Positions 10,361 to 23,315 of a stretch of DNA of 64,000 bases are shown one piece after another. The translations under genes and the position numbers were made by a program. Each line of letters opens with the position of its first letter. Within the stretch, counting starts at the first letter, position 1. The stretch comes from Agarophyton chilense (Eukaryota; Rhodophyta; Florideophyceae; Gracilariales; Gracilariaceae). The DNA is taken from contig JARGXX010000068.1 of assembly GCA_030374765.1 (NCBI GenBank), positions 4,836,001 through 4,900,000 on the forward strand, read 5' to 3'. The notes below the pieces were generated by a model. That model was not told the origin of the DNA. It ran no database searches and was given only the letters and a program-made list of their open reading frames with translations.

Positions 10361-10479
10361 CTTATTTGAACTTGAAAATCCACAGAAGCATTTTTTGAAC
10401 TTCGTATAAATAAAAAGGCCAAAAGCTGCTTACATCTTTTAATTTGTAGTTCACCTGAGATATACGCTTTCTATTGTGT

Positions 10480-12813
10480 CTATTTTTCTTTCGCATGCGC
10501 ACTTTTTATGTCCAATTGAGAAAGAAGAGTCAGTTTCTTTGATTTAGAGCCTTTTTTCTTTCTGTAAGACCGCTTTGCGAAGCTTTTCTTGCGCTTCGAA
10601 AGTCTTACAGAAGACAAAATTGGTGCTCGTATCTTCAAAAAGTGAATTTGACCAATTGATATCGAATTCAAGTTATGGTTTTCCGCCGAATTCGTAAGAC
10701 CTACAGATTCTGCATTAGCTGTAAGATCTAAGTAAGGAATAAACCCATCAGACAGCATTTTCTGAACTGTTGTGAATAGTCTATGAACTCTATGGAGTTC
10801 CATATTTCTCATACTGGAAGCCAAGCGATGTATCTGGTCGTATATAGCCTTACCATCTGAGTATTGGGCTTGGTTTCAAAGCTCGAAGTCTGAGAACGTT
10901 CCTGCGTCCTCGGCCTCTTCTACGGCAATAAGCTTGAATTTCAACGCATCAACATCAATCACACCTGCTGTTTGACGAATGGTGGACACTCTCTGAATGT
11001 TCCAGTCATCAGAGATTTGCTTCCAGTATGCGTCAAACAGTTTGTCCAGTTGAATGTACTCCGAGAGTACAACATTAAACCGTGGCTTACGAAGAACCTC
11101 TTCGCCGTACACCATTGCGCATCGAACAATTTCACGGCACGGAAACCCCATTGTGATGTTCTTCCTACAGCTGCAGCGCACTTCAAGATTTTTTTTGGCT
11201 TCTGTACCAGTTCCGTGTACTCTACGAACAAATAGCACAGTAATAGGTAAAGTGGAGTCTTCAGTAGGGTTGACTTTTGATATATAGGCAGGACGTGGCT
11301 TTGAAAGTGTTCTGAAGGCTGCGGCATACGTTTCTCTCCATATTAGCTCGAATTCGGCGACAGGTCCGACATAGATCTCATCTTGTTCGATCTCAGACCA
11401 TTCCACATCGTCGATATCTACTATAGTTGCGCTTAACACTGCGTACGTTTTTGACGGAACTATACTGAGCTCCTTACACTTCAGGAGCGCGTAGCTTGTG
11501 TACTCATTGATCATTACGTTTAGAACTGGAGGGGGGATAGGGAGCTGTGTGTCTCGGATAGATCGATGATGTGAGCTGAGCAAACTAAGGGATCTGAGAT
11601 GTGAGGATTGCCTTTCAACTGTCCTTTTTCTCGTTAGCCGATGATCTAAGTGATCTTAGAGAAAGGTACCTTCTTCCATATAATGTATGCCTTATATCCA
11701 GAGTTGGATGCCTCTTTATAGCCTTTTCCTTTACAATGATACCTCTTTGGTACAGCTGCGTCTCTGAAACAAAGCACTAACATTTATGGTTTCAAGTGGT
11801 AGAGGTATTTGAACCAGAGCGGAGGGCTACTTTCCAAACCGTAGAAGTACCTTTGTTCGAACGCCAGTCTTCTAGACATAAAATTTGATTTACTTCTCGA
11901 TTTTCTAAGGTTAAAGAGGTTTCGGGACATGTCATCGCACCATGTGCTCCTTCCGACCTTCCCACACCAAGAAGAGACATTTTTCATCTGGTTTTGATTC
12001 AGATGCCACTCTTCAAGCGCAATAAAAGATCTATCGAAATCCTTTTCGGTCGCGCTAATGCCCGGCACGCTCTGTTCCCTAGTTATCATTGCCAGAGAGA
12101 ACATAATAATGGACTTAAAACGAGAAAGTACCTGAACGAAATCTTCTTCTCTCTCTCCAGCAATGAAACCTATGAAGAACGTTAGAGTACAGCCATCGTT
12201 TGATCTCCCATTGATTGCGAATAAGGTATATCCGAAACGAGTCGCTACCGCCTTGCAATCCACAGAAATGCCTGGAACAATTCCTCACTCTTCGTAGTCA
12301 TTCCACCATTCCCTGAACGATCAGCACGCGGACATCATTCTCCCGGAGGAATCGCAGTTGAAAAAGAACTTGTTGCCTGCGTCTTCTTTGTTTGGGGCTA
12401 TAAGGGCTTCACAGAGTCTCATGCATTCCAGATCCTTTGGCTTTCTCAACGAACTCCAAGATAGGGAAGCCTCTTTTCCATCGCCTCCTCGTACATTTGC
12501 TTGGGGTTCGCGTTATTTTTCAGTCCGGACATACGTACGACTTTCGGCGACGCCCTTCTGTTGCTCAAAGAGTTCTGTGAACCGCTCGAAAAGGACTCCC
12601 GTTTTCTCATCACTGTCGCGTATACCACCAATCACTTTCTCCACGCGCCAAACCCGGCTGGATAAAGACTGTTCTCGGCCAGAATGGGCGTTTTCACCGC
12701 GTGACAGTGGAGCCACCGACAAAATTGACGGCATGGAGTCGACCTCCCTTGGCGGGCGGTGTTGTTGGCGAGGTCGAGTTACGCCAGGTGAAATTGATGT
12801 AATGGGATCCATC
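10480..12813 (-). pseudogene. Mutator-like element (MULE) transposase remnant
   Basis: Reading on the minus strand from about 12450 down: a DDE transposase core (VDCKAVATRFGYTLFAINGR, then FFIGFIAGEREEDFVQVLSRF, then GISATEKDFD and a WH pair, 12263-11784) matches the MULE/FAR1 pattern in which the second Asp follows a conserved strand. After a frame change, 11583-10876 holds a SWIM-type zinc motif (VRCSCRKN, then FPCREIV). Reading continues in the same frame through one TGA at 10876-10878 into a basic C-terminus ending at 10480. In the SWIM motif the final His ligand (CxCx(n)CxH) is Glu. Stops near 12280 and 12320, the frameshift between 11784 and 11583, and the TGA mean it is not functional as read. 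Terminal inverted repeats were not found. Segments at 12446-12813 on the same strand may be its N-terminal part. Confidence 0.72.
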
Positions 12814-12832
12814 TTAGGAAGTGTCGCAGAGG

Positions 12833-13334
12833 CTACCCCAACTTAGTGAGGTGCAAAAAAACTTCTAACGTAGACGCCTGCCGGTCGTGGACTACTGGGA
12901 AAGGAATGGCCGCCGGGAAAATTGGAACATAGTCTGTCGACGAGCCATTGTCATCCTGAGACCCACGAACAGCCTCCACAACCTTCCTGGCAGGCTCCGA
13001 GATACATGAGAAGCTTTTCGGAACCCCGTTCCAGCTTTTTTTGACTACTTACCGGCCGATGCTCTGCGGATGTTGACGGCACAGTCGATCCGACAGCATC
13101 ACATGTGATTTCGTTCTCATCAAGTTCGTAGCCAACCGTTGAAGTACATTTCAACGGTGGTACATACGGTGTACGTCGCGAGGAGGTACGGGTGCGAGAT
13201 GTCGCTTGAGAGTTGTGCTTCCTTGCAGTGCTCTGATTGCGCGTCTTCTTCCTCTGCCTTTCCCGAGCGAGTGGTGGAAAAGAAGAAAATTTCTGCGGCG
13301 GCCGCTTTCGTCGGAGATTTTCCCGTCCTTCCAA
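12833..13334 (-). CDS. Hypothetical spliced basic protein, start uncertain
   Basis: A minus-strand frame at 13334-13053 ends at a strong donor (CCG|GTAAGT). A 97-base intron (13052-12956, ending GTCTCAG) leads to a second exon at 12955-12833 that keeps the frame and stops at TAG. Exon 1 is rich in Lys, Arg and Ser (RKRPPQKFSS, RERQRKKTRNQ), suggesting a nuclear or nucleic-acid-binding product; exon 2 encodes DYVPIFPAAIPFPVVHDRQA. There is no ATG near the 5' end and the frame stays open further upstream, so the true start may be in another exon. It lies directly upstream of the MULE remnant on the same strand and could be an accessory or N-terminal part of that element. Confidence 0.35.
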
Positions 13335-13498
13335 TGCTTCTCTCGAAGATTCTTTTTTCTTGTAGGGGTCTATTAAGGAAACGTTTAGGCGGTTTAGCGC
13401 AGAGAAAAAAAAATATGTGGAGGGGCGAGCAATGTGATGGGGATCGATGGTTTCGGTTGGAAGTTCAATGATACTGTACTAAGTGAAGAGCTTATCTG

Positions 13499-14351
13499 GT
13501 GAAAGGGTTTGCGCCTATTTCAGCGTTATGGGAGAACCAGAAACCTTATTTTATTTGGATATTGTACTGCACGGGCAATTTTGTTCAAGTCAAGGACTGG
13601 GAGGCCGCCGCCGAGAGCATCAACGCCCACGAAGTTCCAGTCAGTTTCTACCTTTTCCCGGCGTGCCAAAAGATGGGGGAAAATGCCAATCTCGCACCGA
13701 CCATTTACTCAGCGCTGTGCCCTGAATCGCCAGGATATTTTTCCTTCAACATCAGATCGGTGTCTAAGGCTTACCCCGGTTCCATCAGAGGTTATCCGGG
13801 TCTTTTTCTTTCTCGAAGACGACCGCCTAGCATGGCAGCGAGCCACGGTGGTACATGCACATCCGCTGTCCGGCCAGGGTGGCGTTCTGGCGACCGCCAT
13901 GGTGATCTATGAGGCTGCACATGGATACCAGCAGATGCGAGGCGAGATAGAGTTTCTTCGCAATGGAGATATCTGCTCAGATGTAGATGAGAATGGAAAC
14001 CGCTGTCCGGCAACGTGGGTTTTCGAAAAAGATCACAGAGAGCTGCTGGCCGGCGAGAATGTTGAAGATTTTCGGAGATCCAAGGTGTCGTCATTAGGGG
14101 AGGATGGGTAAAGAGATGTGAAAAGTCGGCAGACAAGGAATTCCCTGCCGGGTGGGACGCATGACATTATTGGAGAAGAGTATCAGAGAATACGCGAGGC
14201 ACAGGCAGATTTGTTGCGGCGCGTTGCTGCCATGGAAGGACAGTTTAACAGTGCGAGGACATGCCGCTGCTTCGAGTTGCTAGAAGAGAGGGTGGATGAT
14301 GTACGTGTGCGCGCCGGGTTGATCTCGGGACGCTATGGCAGCGGCCACTAA
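13499..14351 (+). pseudogene. Broken hypothetical ORF
   Basis: Protein-like content switches frame. About 13509-13760 encodes SALWENQKPYFIWILYCTGN and a following CQKMGENANLAPTIYSAL. About 13790-14111 in another frame encodes WQRATVVHAHPLSGQGG, AMVIYEAAHGYQQMRGEIEF and a Cys-containing stretch (ICSDVDENGNRCP). After a stop, 14118-14351 encodes a helical segment (EEYQRIREAQADLLRRVAAM). I do not recognise the family. It could be a frameshifted element ORF (beside the MULE remnant) or a spliced gene whose junctions I missed. Confidence 0.3.
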
Positions 14352-15300
14352 GAAGAGCAAAGAAAGTTTGTGGACTGGAAGTGTTTGATACTCGGCATAA
14401 GCGTCCGGAAGCAGTGGTCCAGTACCCGTGCGACTTCAGATTGTTTCAATACGTTGCCTGAAATGTTCTTAACGACTTCAGTGCCTTAAATAAATCTGGA
14501 GATGTAATATATTCACCATCAAGTTTGGACATAGAGCACCCGTCCCAACGCATACAAGAGGACTGCATCGTTTTCTCCACAGCAGCGGCTATGATGGCAT
14601 GGATAAGCATTACAAGTTACGCGAATAGAAAGTTGCTCCTGGTGAAGGAAGCCAATACGAAGGCCGGACAGATGACACGTGTGTTGAAAGGCGTGCAGTG
14701 GAGCTCTGAGGATCCCACGGGCGACTTGCGAATTTTCGTCGGAGGGGGCTGCGCCGCAGAAACTGGCGGAGGGGATGGACCACAACGAACAGCGGTGGGT
14801 TTCCAATCCGCCGTGTGGGAAAACGAGAGCAGCGCTGTCGAATGCCGGCCGGCTCTGATGGGGTACAATCCTGGCCTGTGTGATAGAAGCGATCGAGCGG
14901 ATAATACTGTATCTCAAGGCATGAACTCGTTCGCAGTAGAGTTTAGAGGAAATTGTACAGGAAGATGTTCAGCCTGCATAGCATGGAATCAGGGGTCCTC
15001 CGCCTAGGCAGGATCACCGTCAATATTCCCAGCGTCTAGTGCAGGGTCCAGATCTTTGCTCTGATGTTTCGAAGCCTTTCAGCAGGCAGGTGGTCGGTAG
15101 TTTTCAAGTGTATTAAAAAACCATGTTGTGTTGTAGTTGTCGCAGAAGTATACTACGTAGTTGGGACGATAAGTTGGGCATTGGTGCGTGTACACGAGGG
15201 ACAGTCAGAGCCTCCACAGGACCCTGTTTGGAGCACATTGACGAATAGTGGTGCTCGGTTGGACTTATAGTTGTTCCCTACGACTTATCGACGTAGAACA
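14352..15300. other. Spacer with no supported gene
   Basis: A plus-strand frame at 14525-15007 (160 codons, Gly/Cys-rich) overlaps comparable minus-strand frames. It has no recognisable domain, so I do not call it. No repeats were seen. Confidence 0.3.
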
Positions 15301-15357
15301 TCACTGAAATTCTGGTGGTTCTGTCAAACATTGGACATCGCCCACAATCATGTAATC

Positions 15358-15530
15358 GTAGTGGTTCCGTACCATTAAAATGCCTTTTGTAGTTTAGCGG
15401 TACCACAGCACTACTCAAAAAGTGCACCACTACTTTTAGTGGTACCGCAACCAATGATCGGTTTTAAAACACTGGAACACCAAAAATAGTGGTGTGAACT
15501 ACTAAAAAACAGTGGTGCAGTATTTGTTAC
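15358..15530. repeat. Cluster of GTGGT-type short inverted repeats
   Basis: AGTGGTTCCGTACC, AGCGGTACCAC, ACCACTACTTTTAGTGGTACC and AACACCAAAAATAGTGGTGT occur within 170 bases. ACCACTA/TAGTGGT forms a perfect 7-bp stem with a 4-base loop. This lies just beyond the 3' end of the copia remnant and may belong to its long terminal repeat or untranslated region. Confidence 0.4.
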
Positions 15531-15944
15531 CATGCAGTGATGGCATATCTGATAATGAGTTTTCTGGGCTCATAACTAAGTATGTTTCGCTTTACTTCTA
15601 TTCTTGGGCTTCTTGGCCTCGTCCTAGGTCCCTTTGTAGTAGAACTATACGAACTATAGCTGGTGCACTAATTTCTACCTTCTCTTTTATGGAACAATTT
15701 CCTAAATTTTAACCTTGTTCAAATATCTTGTGAGTAAATAGTTTGGACCGTAACCGTATTCGAATTATTCAAAGCGGAGGTCTACATAATTTCGGTGCAT
15801 GGTGGGGCCCATTTAGTTTGCAACCAAGACGGTGGCACTGTGTTCTATGCGTAATGAGGTTGCAGTCGTCTGGGAGTAGCCAATGTCACACAGCAGTCGA
15901 CGCAGCCACATCATTTGTTGAGAAGCGGGCAAAGTTGCGAGATA

Positions 15945-18900
15945 CTAGTCTTTGCATGTCGATTTAGCTACTCTCTTCTGCTTCGCCGACTGCAATATGA
16001 CAGGGCTTTGTGTTAAGAGGTATACCATCTCGGAGTATGACCTGCGATCGGACGTATTGACTAAGCCTACGTACGCGTGGGAAACGAGTGTAGAAGTAGA
16101 GGTTCTCTTGTAGAGAATTGATTGGCTTATTGTGCCTTCGATATATGTGAGTTTGTATCGGAGTTGTACCCAGTTCTTCTGTTTTGTAGCTTTCATATCT
16201 GTATCCAGGCGTCTTATAGTGTGGGATATGTCCGGTCTTATGTAATCGGCTACAAAGCGAAGCTCTCCAGTTGTTTGGTGGTACACGAATGCTCTCTCGG
16301 ATGGTAGTAGCGGAGATTGGTCTGATGTTTTTATATGTTTTGGTTCAATTTCTGGGCTTCGGGTTACAATGAAGAAGGTTGTGTCTTTCAAAGATTGCTC
16401 GGATGGTGTGAGGTTGGGAGATGTGGATAGACCCGTTTGTGAATCTTTCGTTGCGCTAAGTGAGAAAGAGTTTTGGTTCCCCTAGTCGTCGTATCTTGTA
16501 TTGGCACCTGAGTATGAACTCTGGTTACTTTTTGTGATAACGCCATTTGAACCAACTACTGTCTTTTCTAGTATCTAATTCTGTGATGGACTAAATCGCT
16601 TCCTATGTGGTTATCGCCTACTATGCTATGATGGCCGCAAGTCCTTTATAGTGATTTATCGATCAGGCATGCTCGCATGGTTGTGTGTCTACCTCGAATT
16701 GTACTGTGGTTCTGTCCTAATTATAAGCTACATCTTGCACCCGTCTGAGCCTCTGCTCACGAAGAGTGGAGACACCCTGTTACCGAGTTTCTCTCTGTTT
16801 GTTACTAAAAACGTTCTCTTGTTCTTTTTCTGGTTCGCCTGCCTTTCTTTCTAAGGGTGTCGTAGAATTCTTCAATCATGGACTTCTGTGGGGCGGCCGC
16901 TAAAAAGTCATAGATGGTCACGCTGATTATGATAGGGACATCCGATGCGGGGCGGATGAAGGAACAGGGATCACCGTTAGTTTGAGTGTTTCCTTTGCTT
17001 TTCAGAAATTGTGCTAATGCCTCGAAATACATGTGAGATGCAGGTGGGATACCGTAGAGGTTCCCCTTGAGTTTTCCCGCTGTTCCTTCATGCTTATAGG
17101 AATCATCCAGTCGCGGGACTTGTCGCCCAAAGACGGGTGTAGAGTTTTCATATCGTTCGAGGAGAAAGGCTAAGGATATGTCGAATTATTCTAATTTAAT
17201 GTAGAAAGCGGCAGCTGGACACACAAGGGATCTGTTAGATGGGCGTTGAGTGGTATGAATTGTGACACGGTCAGGATCGAAGTGAACATATGGGAGCACT
17301 GGGTCGTCTAGACCGTTTTATCTAGTTTTTTTGTCTTGTTAAAGAGCCTTCATCATTTAGTTTTTAGCGGTAGGCCATTTTCAGTGGGATGATCTTCATT
17401 TGTAGTCAGATTTTAGAGTCATGGATCAATTGAATTGTGTTGTGTTTGTCGAATGTGTCGAGTTCCTCATCTTTAAATGCTGCTCAGTGTTGGGTTTCGG
17501 ATATCGCTTGGCATGGTTCGTTGTTTGAGGGTGTAGAGTAATGAGGGTGAGGGTAAGAGGAATTAGTGAAAGGTTTTGTAAAATTGACATGAATGCTTGC
17601 CGATTCTCTTGTGCTCGGTGAAAAATGGGGTCGAGATGGTGGAAGTAGGGACGGAAGTCGATGGAGCGAAGGTGATGGTATTGGTTGGGGCGGAGGTTGA
17701 GAGTTCTTATACGGGTCGGTAAGATAGTGTTCATGAAGGGAGGAGGATCTGCGCGGGCCTCAAATTGAGTTTTGTGTTGGATATAGTTAATTATGGTGCC
17801 GAGTTGACCGAATGAAAACATGTGTCTGAGTTCGAGTGTGCCTTTGTGTTAGATTTTGTATAGTAAACTCTCTTTGGCGTCATGGGGTGTAATGTTTTAT
17901 ATGAAGACAACATTTTTCCTCGCATCCTTCGAGAAGGTCTCGTTGAGTTGGGAGTGATGTAATGCTTCTCTTGTGGCTGTTACAATGGTTTGATTTTCTC
18001 TTTTAGCCAGTGAATTCTCTTGTAGTAGATGGGGAGTGCTGGGTCTGTATTGTATTCCGGGTTGGTTGTACAATGCGTTCATTTCGTTGCTTTGAAATTC
18101 TCTGGCGTTGTCAGAGCGGTGGGTGTATGGTGGTTTGCCGTGTTGAGCATTCATATAGGCAATGGCTAGAGATGTTGTTGGTTTGACGCAGCTGCTGTCT
18201 GGTATGAAGAATATGATGAGAAAAAGATTTGAGGTGTCAAGATTGCTCACGTAGTAGTCGTTTCCGTGGTGAGATCGGGGTTTAAATGGGACGCATGTAT
18301 CGCTGCTTCTGTATGAGTCGAATTTGTAGTTATGTTGTCCGGTTTTGTGTGCAAAGGGCTTCTGTTTCGCAATTGAGCATGTAGGGAACGTGGTTGGGAA
18401 GGGGGGAGGGAATTGCGGAGATTTATTGGTAGTAAGGGTATTGGTGTAGAATTGATCATACGCTGCAGCTTGTTGAAATTCATGTTTTTGAGTATTACGA
18501 GCCAATGGAAGAATGACTGTACCTTGGGATTGAAGTTGGGCGCGTGGTGTGTTGCTGATATTTGGCTCAGTCGCGGTGTAGTGAGTTCTTGGTTGTTTCT
18601 TGAAAGTCAACGCTGGGGTTTGGCGTCATAGAAGCACCGGGTTGGGGCAGGATTGTGTGATGGGTTTTTTTTAGTGTTACCCTTGCTCCGTTTGATTGTT
18701 CGGGGGCCAAAGGCGTTGCGGGATTTTATGGTATGCAGATTATAGGTGTTGTGGTTCTATAGAACGGTGGGAACTAAGAGTGGAAACTGGGGTTTGCAGA
18801 GGTTTAGAACAAAGCGGTGTGGTAGAGTGAAGGCTACTGCGCCGTATTTCCGGGCGATATCATGAACTGAAAGAAGGTTTGTTTGGAGAGCGTCGGTCGA

Positions 18901-20300
18901 GACACACAAGAATCCTAGTGGAACATGTTTGTTGCTCAGGCGGATCCGGATTGGACCAACATGAGTGCATGGGGCTAGCAGCTGTGCGTGTGGAGATATT
19001 CAAGATTGAAAATAAGAATCGGGGAGAGTGGGGGATGTGAATGTATGTGTGGTGAGCGGCGGAGTCTAACGCGAAAATGCCTTCTATTATTTTTTGTTCG
19101 TCGTTGCATGGGATGGATTAAGGGTCAAGTGCATGCGGTGCAGAGCTAGTTTGGTAAGCTGCCTATGCCAAGTTTTGCGGGAGAGCCGGAAGGAATGTGA
19201 TGGTATTCGGCTTGATGTGGGTTACTTGGGTTGGGTGCGGCATGACCAAGAATTAATTGGCTTGCGGGGCGCGCGGAATTGTTCCGTTTTTCGGTTGGAC
19301 GGGCTGGTTGAATTTGTGATGGCGTGTACTTCCGCACTATTCATCAGTGTGAATATGAGGTACTCTAATGAACTTTTGGTAGAATTTGCAGGGTCTGAAG
19401 GCCGGATGAGGTTGTTTGCGGCGTGGATACATTAAAGTCTGGTAAAAATGTAGAGGTAGTGGTCTGGGTTGAGTAGGAAAGTGCATGGGCGGGAAAAGTT
19501 TGGAAGACGGTGTCGGGGAGACGGGGGTGCTATAAGACTTGAGGCTATGTAAGTGATTCAGGAAATCTTTCATGGGTGCTGGGTGGATAGAAAGGAGTTG
19601 TCGATCTATATCAATTTTTCTAAGGTTGTTCTGGAGACCGTCTATGAGGAGTTATCTGGTTGTAGTTTTCTCTGTAATGTTGAGATACTTGGATGAGATC
19701 ATTCTGACTCGACGAGAGTTGTGTTTGGAAACAAAATCCTTTATAGATATGTCCGGAGTGGGATGGAGAGATTCTGCTTCCAATTTAAAGTATTTGTGAT
19801 CTGTGATCGTGTTCATCTGTATATTTTATATAATTGCTTCGAAGAGGTTGTGTGGACTAGGATTTCTTCCCATTCTCAAGAAAGTTAGGATTTAGGGTTG
19901 GATCATTGATCGTTTGAGAGCTCTTTAGGTTTGAAATCTCTATTTATATATCTCTAGCTGTGAAAGATGATCTGGTGGGATTGGATTTTGGCGAATGTGA
20001 TCAGCGGCATCATTAGTTGTTGCAGTAGATTTAAGTGCACTTTTCCAGTAAAGATGATTGTTGCGGTCAAGTTTGAAGGCATGATGCTTTCTTCCATGAT
20101 ACGATTATATTAGTTGGCTATGACATCTGCGAGGTTTTTGATGCTATCTGTTTGCAGAGCGATTGAGTGGAAAAATGGTATGACACAGTTGTTGGCTTTT
20201 AGCTGCTCACATCGTTTGAATCTAGAGCGTATAGCGGTTAAAAAGTGCGTTTTAAATGTATGTATTGTGGTAGCGTAGAGTTTTATATAGGAGTAAATAG
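15945..20300 (-). mobile_element. Ty1/copia LTR retrotransposon, decayed
   Basis: Minus-strand order from right to left is the copia order. Gag-like Pro/Thr-rich frames lie near 19.1-19.6 kb. A protease active-site remnant (FALDSAAHHTYIHI, about 19090-19030) is followed by TNLLSVHDIARKYGAVAF near 18880. Integrase lies at 18610-17897 (RSDNAREFQ, GIQYRPSTPHLLQ, NSLAKRENQT). Reverse transcriptase lies about 17050-16810 (GDPCSF, VTIYDFLAAAPQ). RT C-terminus/RNase H lies at 16391-15945 (VADYIRPDISHTIRRL, GTISQSILYKR, SAKQKRVAKST). Many stops and frame changes separate these blocks. Two catalytic losses are visible: the integrase Glu (AERKN type) reads Lys, and the first Asp of the RT YxDD box reads Tyr. 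Flanking LTRs could not be matched by eye. Confidence 0.82.
17897..18610 (-). pseudogene. Copia integrase core fragment
   Basis: The longest open block of the copia element, 237 codons. It shows the integrase core order: a first strand around PFKPRSHHGNDYYVSNLDTS, then the second catalytic Asp in HRSDNAREFQSNEMNAL, then PSTPHLLQENSLAKRENQTI. In active copia integrases the last block is QNG.AERKN with the third catalytic acid as Glu; here that position is Lys. The Gly of DNGGEF is Ala. The 3' strand-transfer chemistry would not work with this core. Confidence 0.75.
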
Positions 20301-23300
20301 TACGTTATAGAAGAAAGTAAGCTCAGATGTGGTATGTAATAGACGATGAGCGAACAAAAAAGGATTGTGACGAAAAAGAATAAATTTGGAGTAGATCAAG
20401 CTTAGAGTGGGTCCCGTACTGTGTGAAAGACAACGGTCTTCGTTCTATTTACTCTGTGACGCCTGTAGAGCAACGCCCATTTAGGGGATACTTGAAGATG
20501 CAACTCATAGAATGAGGATTGAACCCTCCGAGGGTTATGACTATGATCCCCTCTAAGGTGTGCTGAGGTGGCACTGTTTTCTGGTTAGAGTTCGCCTATA
20601 AGGGAAAATTCGGATGGCCCATGGTTGGATTGGCCCCGTGATACACGTGGCTTAATTTTGGCACCGATTTTCGGATATTTGTTAGAACGTTGGACTTTTG
20701 GGCCCTGACAGTGGGATCTCCACGTGTATGGCCCTGAGCAGGTGTGCACTACTGTAGAGTTTAGTTAGTGGGCCCTACTTAGGGAGACGAGATCTGACAG
20801 TCCGAAGCTCAGAGTAAAATGGTAACCAAGGTTGGTCTTCGATACCTTTAGAGGTTCTTCGTCGCCATCGTTTTGGCTTTACAACCCGGAACGGGCTCTG
20901 GTTAGCAACGCCTGCGTAGGGACACGACTCCACTTGGAGAGTGCCCACGTTTGGGTTCCGTGCAACCACCCCCTTGGGACCGCTCAGACGACCTGCGTGC
21001 ACGATACCCCGTGGGGGTTCTGCTTACTTGTTGCGTGCTTTTTGTGTTTCCTTTCGAGGACAAGTTTTCGCCCCTGTATTGGGTTTCTTTTGTTGTTTCG
21101 CCCCTTTTCTGGTTCTCGGGTCCGGTGCCTGTTAGTGCCCGACCCTCGCCCCGTTTTTCCTCTTCGCCGGATTTTCCCCCATTCTTTGGGATACCCATAC
21201 CCATTCCCGATCCAACGGTTTCTACCCCTCACCTCCGTCGGTACTGCCGGAATCCCCCGTGGGAGTTACACCCCACACTACGGGTGGAACGGAGGGCTCT
21301 GTCTCTGAGTCTGCCTCCCTCAGGGAGCAAGGCTTCGAACACCTTGGGAGCACTTCCCGTCGCTGGGTTTTGCTCCACAACGCCGGTCAGTTCTATAGTT
21401 AGTATGGTGTTGCACGGGTGTGTCTTGTTTGCGCAGTATAGCTGTAGAAATGTAGGTAACTATTTGCAAAATTATTTTTCTAGTTAGCTATTGAAAAAGA
21501 ACAACTTAGATAAAAAATTTAGTTTATTTAGTTTCGCTGGCTGTAGAAGGCTCAATGAAAAACTCTGATTCTATTCTAACAATTCGCAATGACTTTTGGG
21601 GAAAATGTGACGAGGAAGCTATCCCTCAGTTTATCCGGTGTCGTATAGTGACAAAAGGTCTGACCTTTGAGGTTTTCAATATCCTACACTGGCCTTGTAG
21701 GTGATGGATGCGAAGAATCATCGGTCATGTAGCTCCGGGCGAGCTACCATCTAGGTGTTGTCAGCCACGTGTATTCTTGACATGTACCTTATGGGTGAGT
21801 AATTGTTCGTGATAGTAATTGCAATTATGCGTATTTAAGTACCGTAGTTGAGTGGCCACCTGGCACTGTAGCCATTGTTGGCCAGGTCCCCGACACTAGG
21901 TCAGAGACCGTGCCTTGCTGGCACCTCCCGGGTGATCTGGAGAGTGCAGTCCATTATATATAGGGAACTGCACCTCCCCCATCCTAATCTGATAAAGACA
22001 GGCATCAATTGGGTCACGCCTATACCTTTTGGTTTATTGTTTCTCAACTACCACACACGCTTTCCCGCGCGTCGACGCCTACCATCGTTCACCTACCCGG
22101 TATAGGCTAGTCGCCCCGCCGTTTGCCCCTGCGGGTTTTCAAGATGCCCTGTTACCATCAAGGTTTACTACGTTTACCTTTTAAAGTTGAGCATCAACAC
22201 GCTGCCTACGCTTGAGCATCACTACGCTCCCGAGACAGGACACTAGCATACCCCAGAGGTGATTGTACGAAATCCGGGACTGCGCTGACGGGCGGCTTTT
22301 CTATGTACGGTCTCGGCTACAGGCATGTGGCACGTGTCGTCCTTTTGTGCGGTGTGACAGAAAAAGCGGCCACGACGGACCAGCAGGAACCTTTTCACAG
22401 ATAGTTCAAAGAGACTTCACTGCTATGTGTAACCAAAGATGGTGTTTTTCTGTATTGTCATGTGCTTCACAATGCACATCAGAATTCATTAAAACAAATA
22501 ATTGATGAAATAGTAGGGCAACAGTAGTTGCATAGCAACTACATGCCGCTGACTAAAAATTTACATCATTAGCAGTATATTTATTATTTTTGCAATATTG
22601 TTCATTGCGAATTTAAACGACGGATACGTGCGAAAAGCTTTAAATTTCTCTGAATGCACAAATTGCGTCTCAGATTTAAACATTTTGGAAACTTTGCATA
22701 GTCTCATTTGCGGTTAAAGAGCTTGAGTGCCGTTCTTAACAGGCGTGAACGAGCTTGAACATGAATGAGCGTGAACGAAAATTTTGATTTTTGTAAGAAT
22801 TGCGTACAGTAAATTAACATCTGTAAAAAGCATGCAGAGAGAGTTTACAGACATCGGGCTACATTCTATTTTATCTAATGTGCATCGTGTTTTCATTGCA
22901 TACTTTGAAATGGCTTCAATAAGAGCGATGGCGTAGTTTTGGGATGAGACATTTTGTTTGGGCTTCTTCGATTATGCTACGGTGCGGTACTGACCGTTCA
23001 CAAAAACGGAACAGTGTCCTTTTTGGGACATTTTTGGTGTAGGGTGCGGAGTTGGTGCGATAAAACGCAATGTGCAGGAACCGGCTGGTTAAAGGTTGAG
23101 ATGCGGTGCAAGGTTGTGCCAAAAATTGATTGGCCTGGGCACCAAAGCAGGTTTGTATAATATGCACTTCGTAGATGGTGGGCCACTTCGCAATATTGCG
23201 GGGATTTGATGCCTCCATAATTGCGCATTCCCGCTTCAGTCAGAGGCATATAAGAAAAGATACCACTCTTTCTGTGCAAAAGTCAAAATTTTTATCTGAC

Positions 23301-23311
23301 CAATTATATAG
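20301..23311. other. Repeat-like spacer, no supported gene
   Basis: About 3 kb between the copia remnant and the next gene. 20.8-21.4 kb is GC-rich with long overlapping frames on both strands, a pattern expected of non-coding GC-rich DNA and possibly the copia long terminal repeat or leader. Near 22187-22232 two imperfect adjacent copies of TTGAGCATCAACACGCTGCC occur (the second reads TTGAGCATCACTACGCTCCC). 22.5-22.95 kb is AT-rich with no signal. Confidence 0.3.
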
Positions 23312-23315
23312 TGCC

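Noticed and set aside
14525-15007. 160-codon plus-strand frame
   Set aside because: Overlapped by equally long minus-strand frames and has no recognisable motif.
20832-21487. Long overlapping frames on both strands at 20.8-21.5 kb
   Set aside because: All are Pro/Ser/Phe- or Arg/Gly-rich with no domain, and four to five frames are open at once, which fits GC-rich non-coding or LTR DNA.
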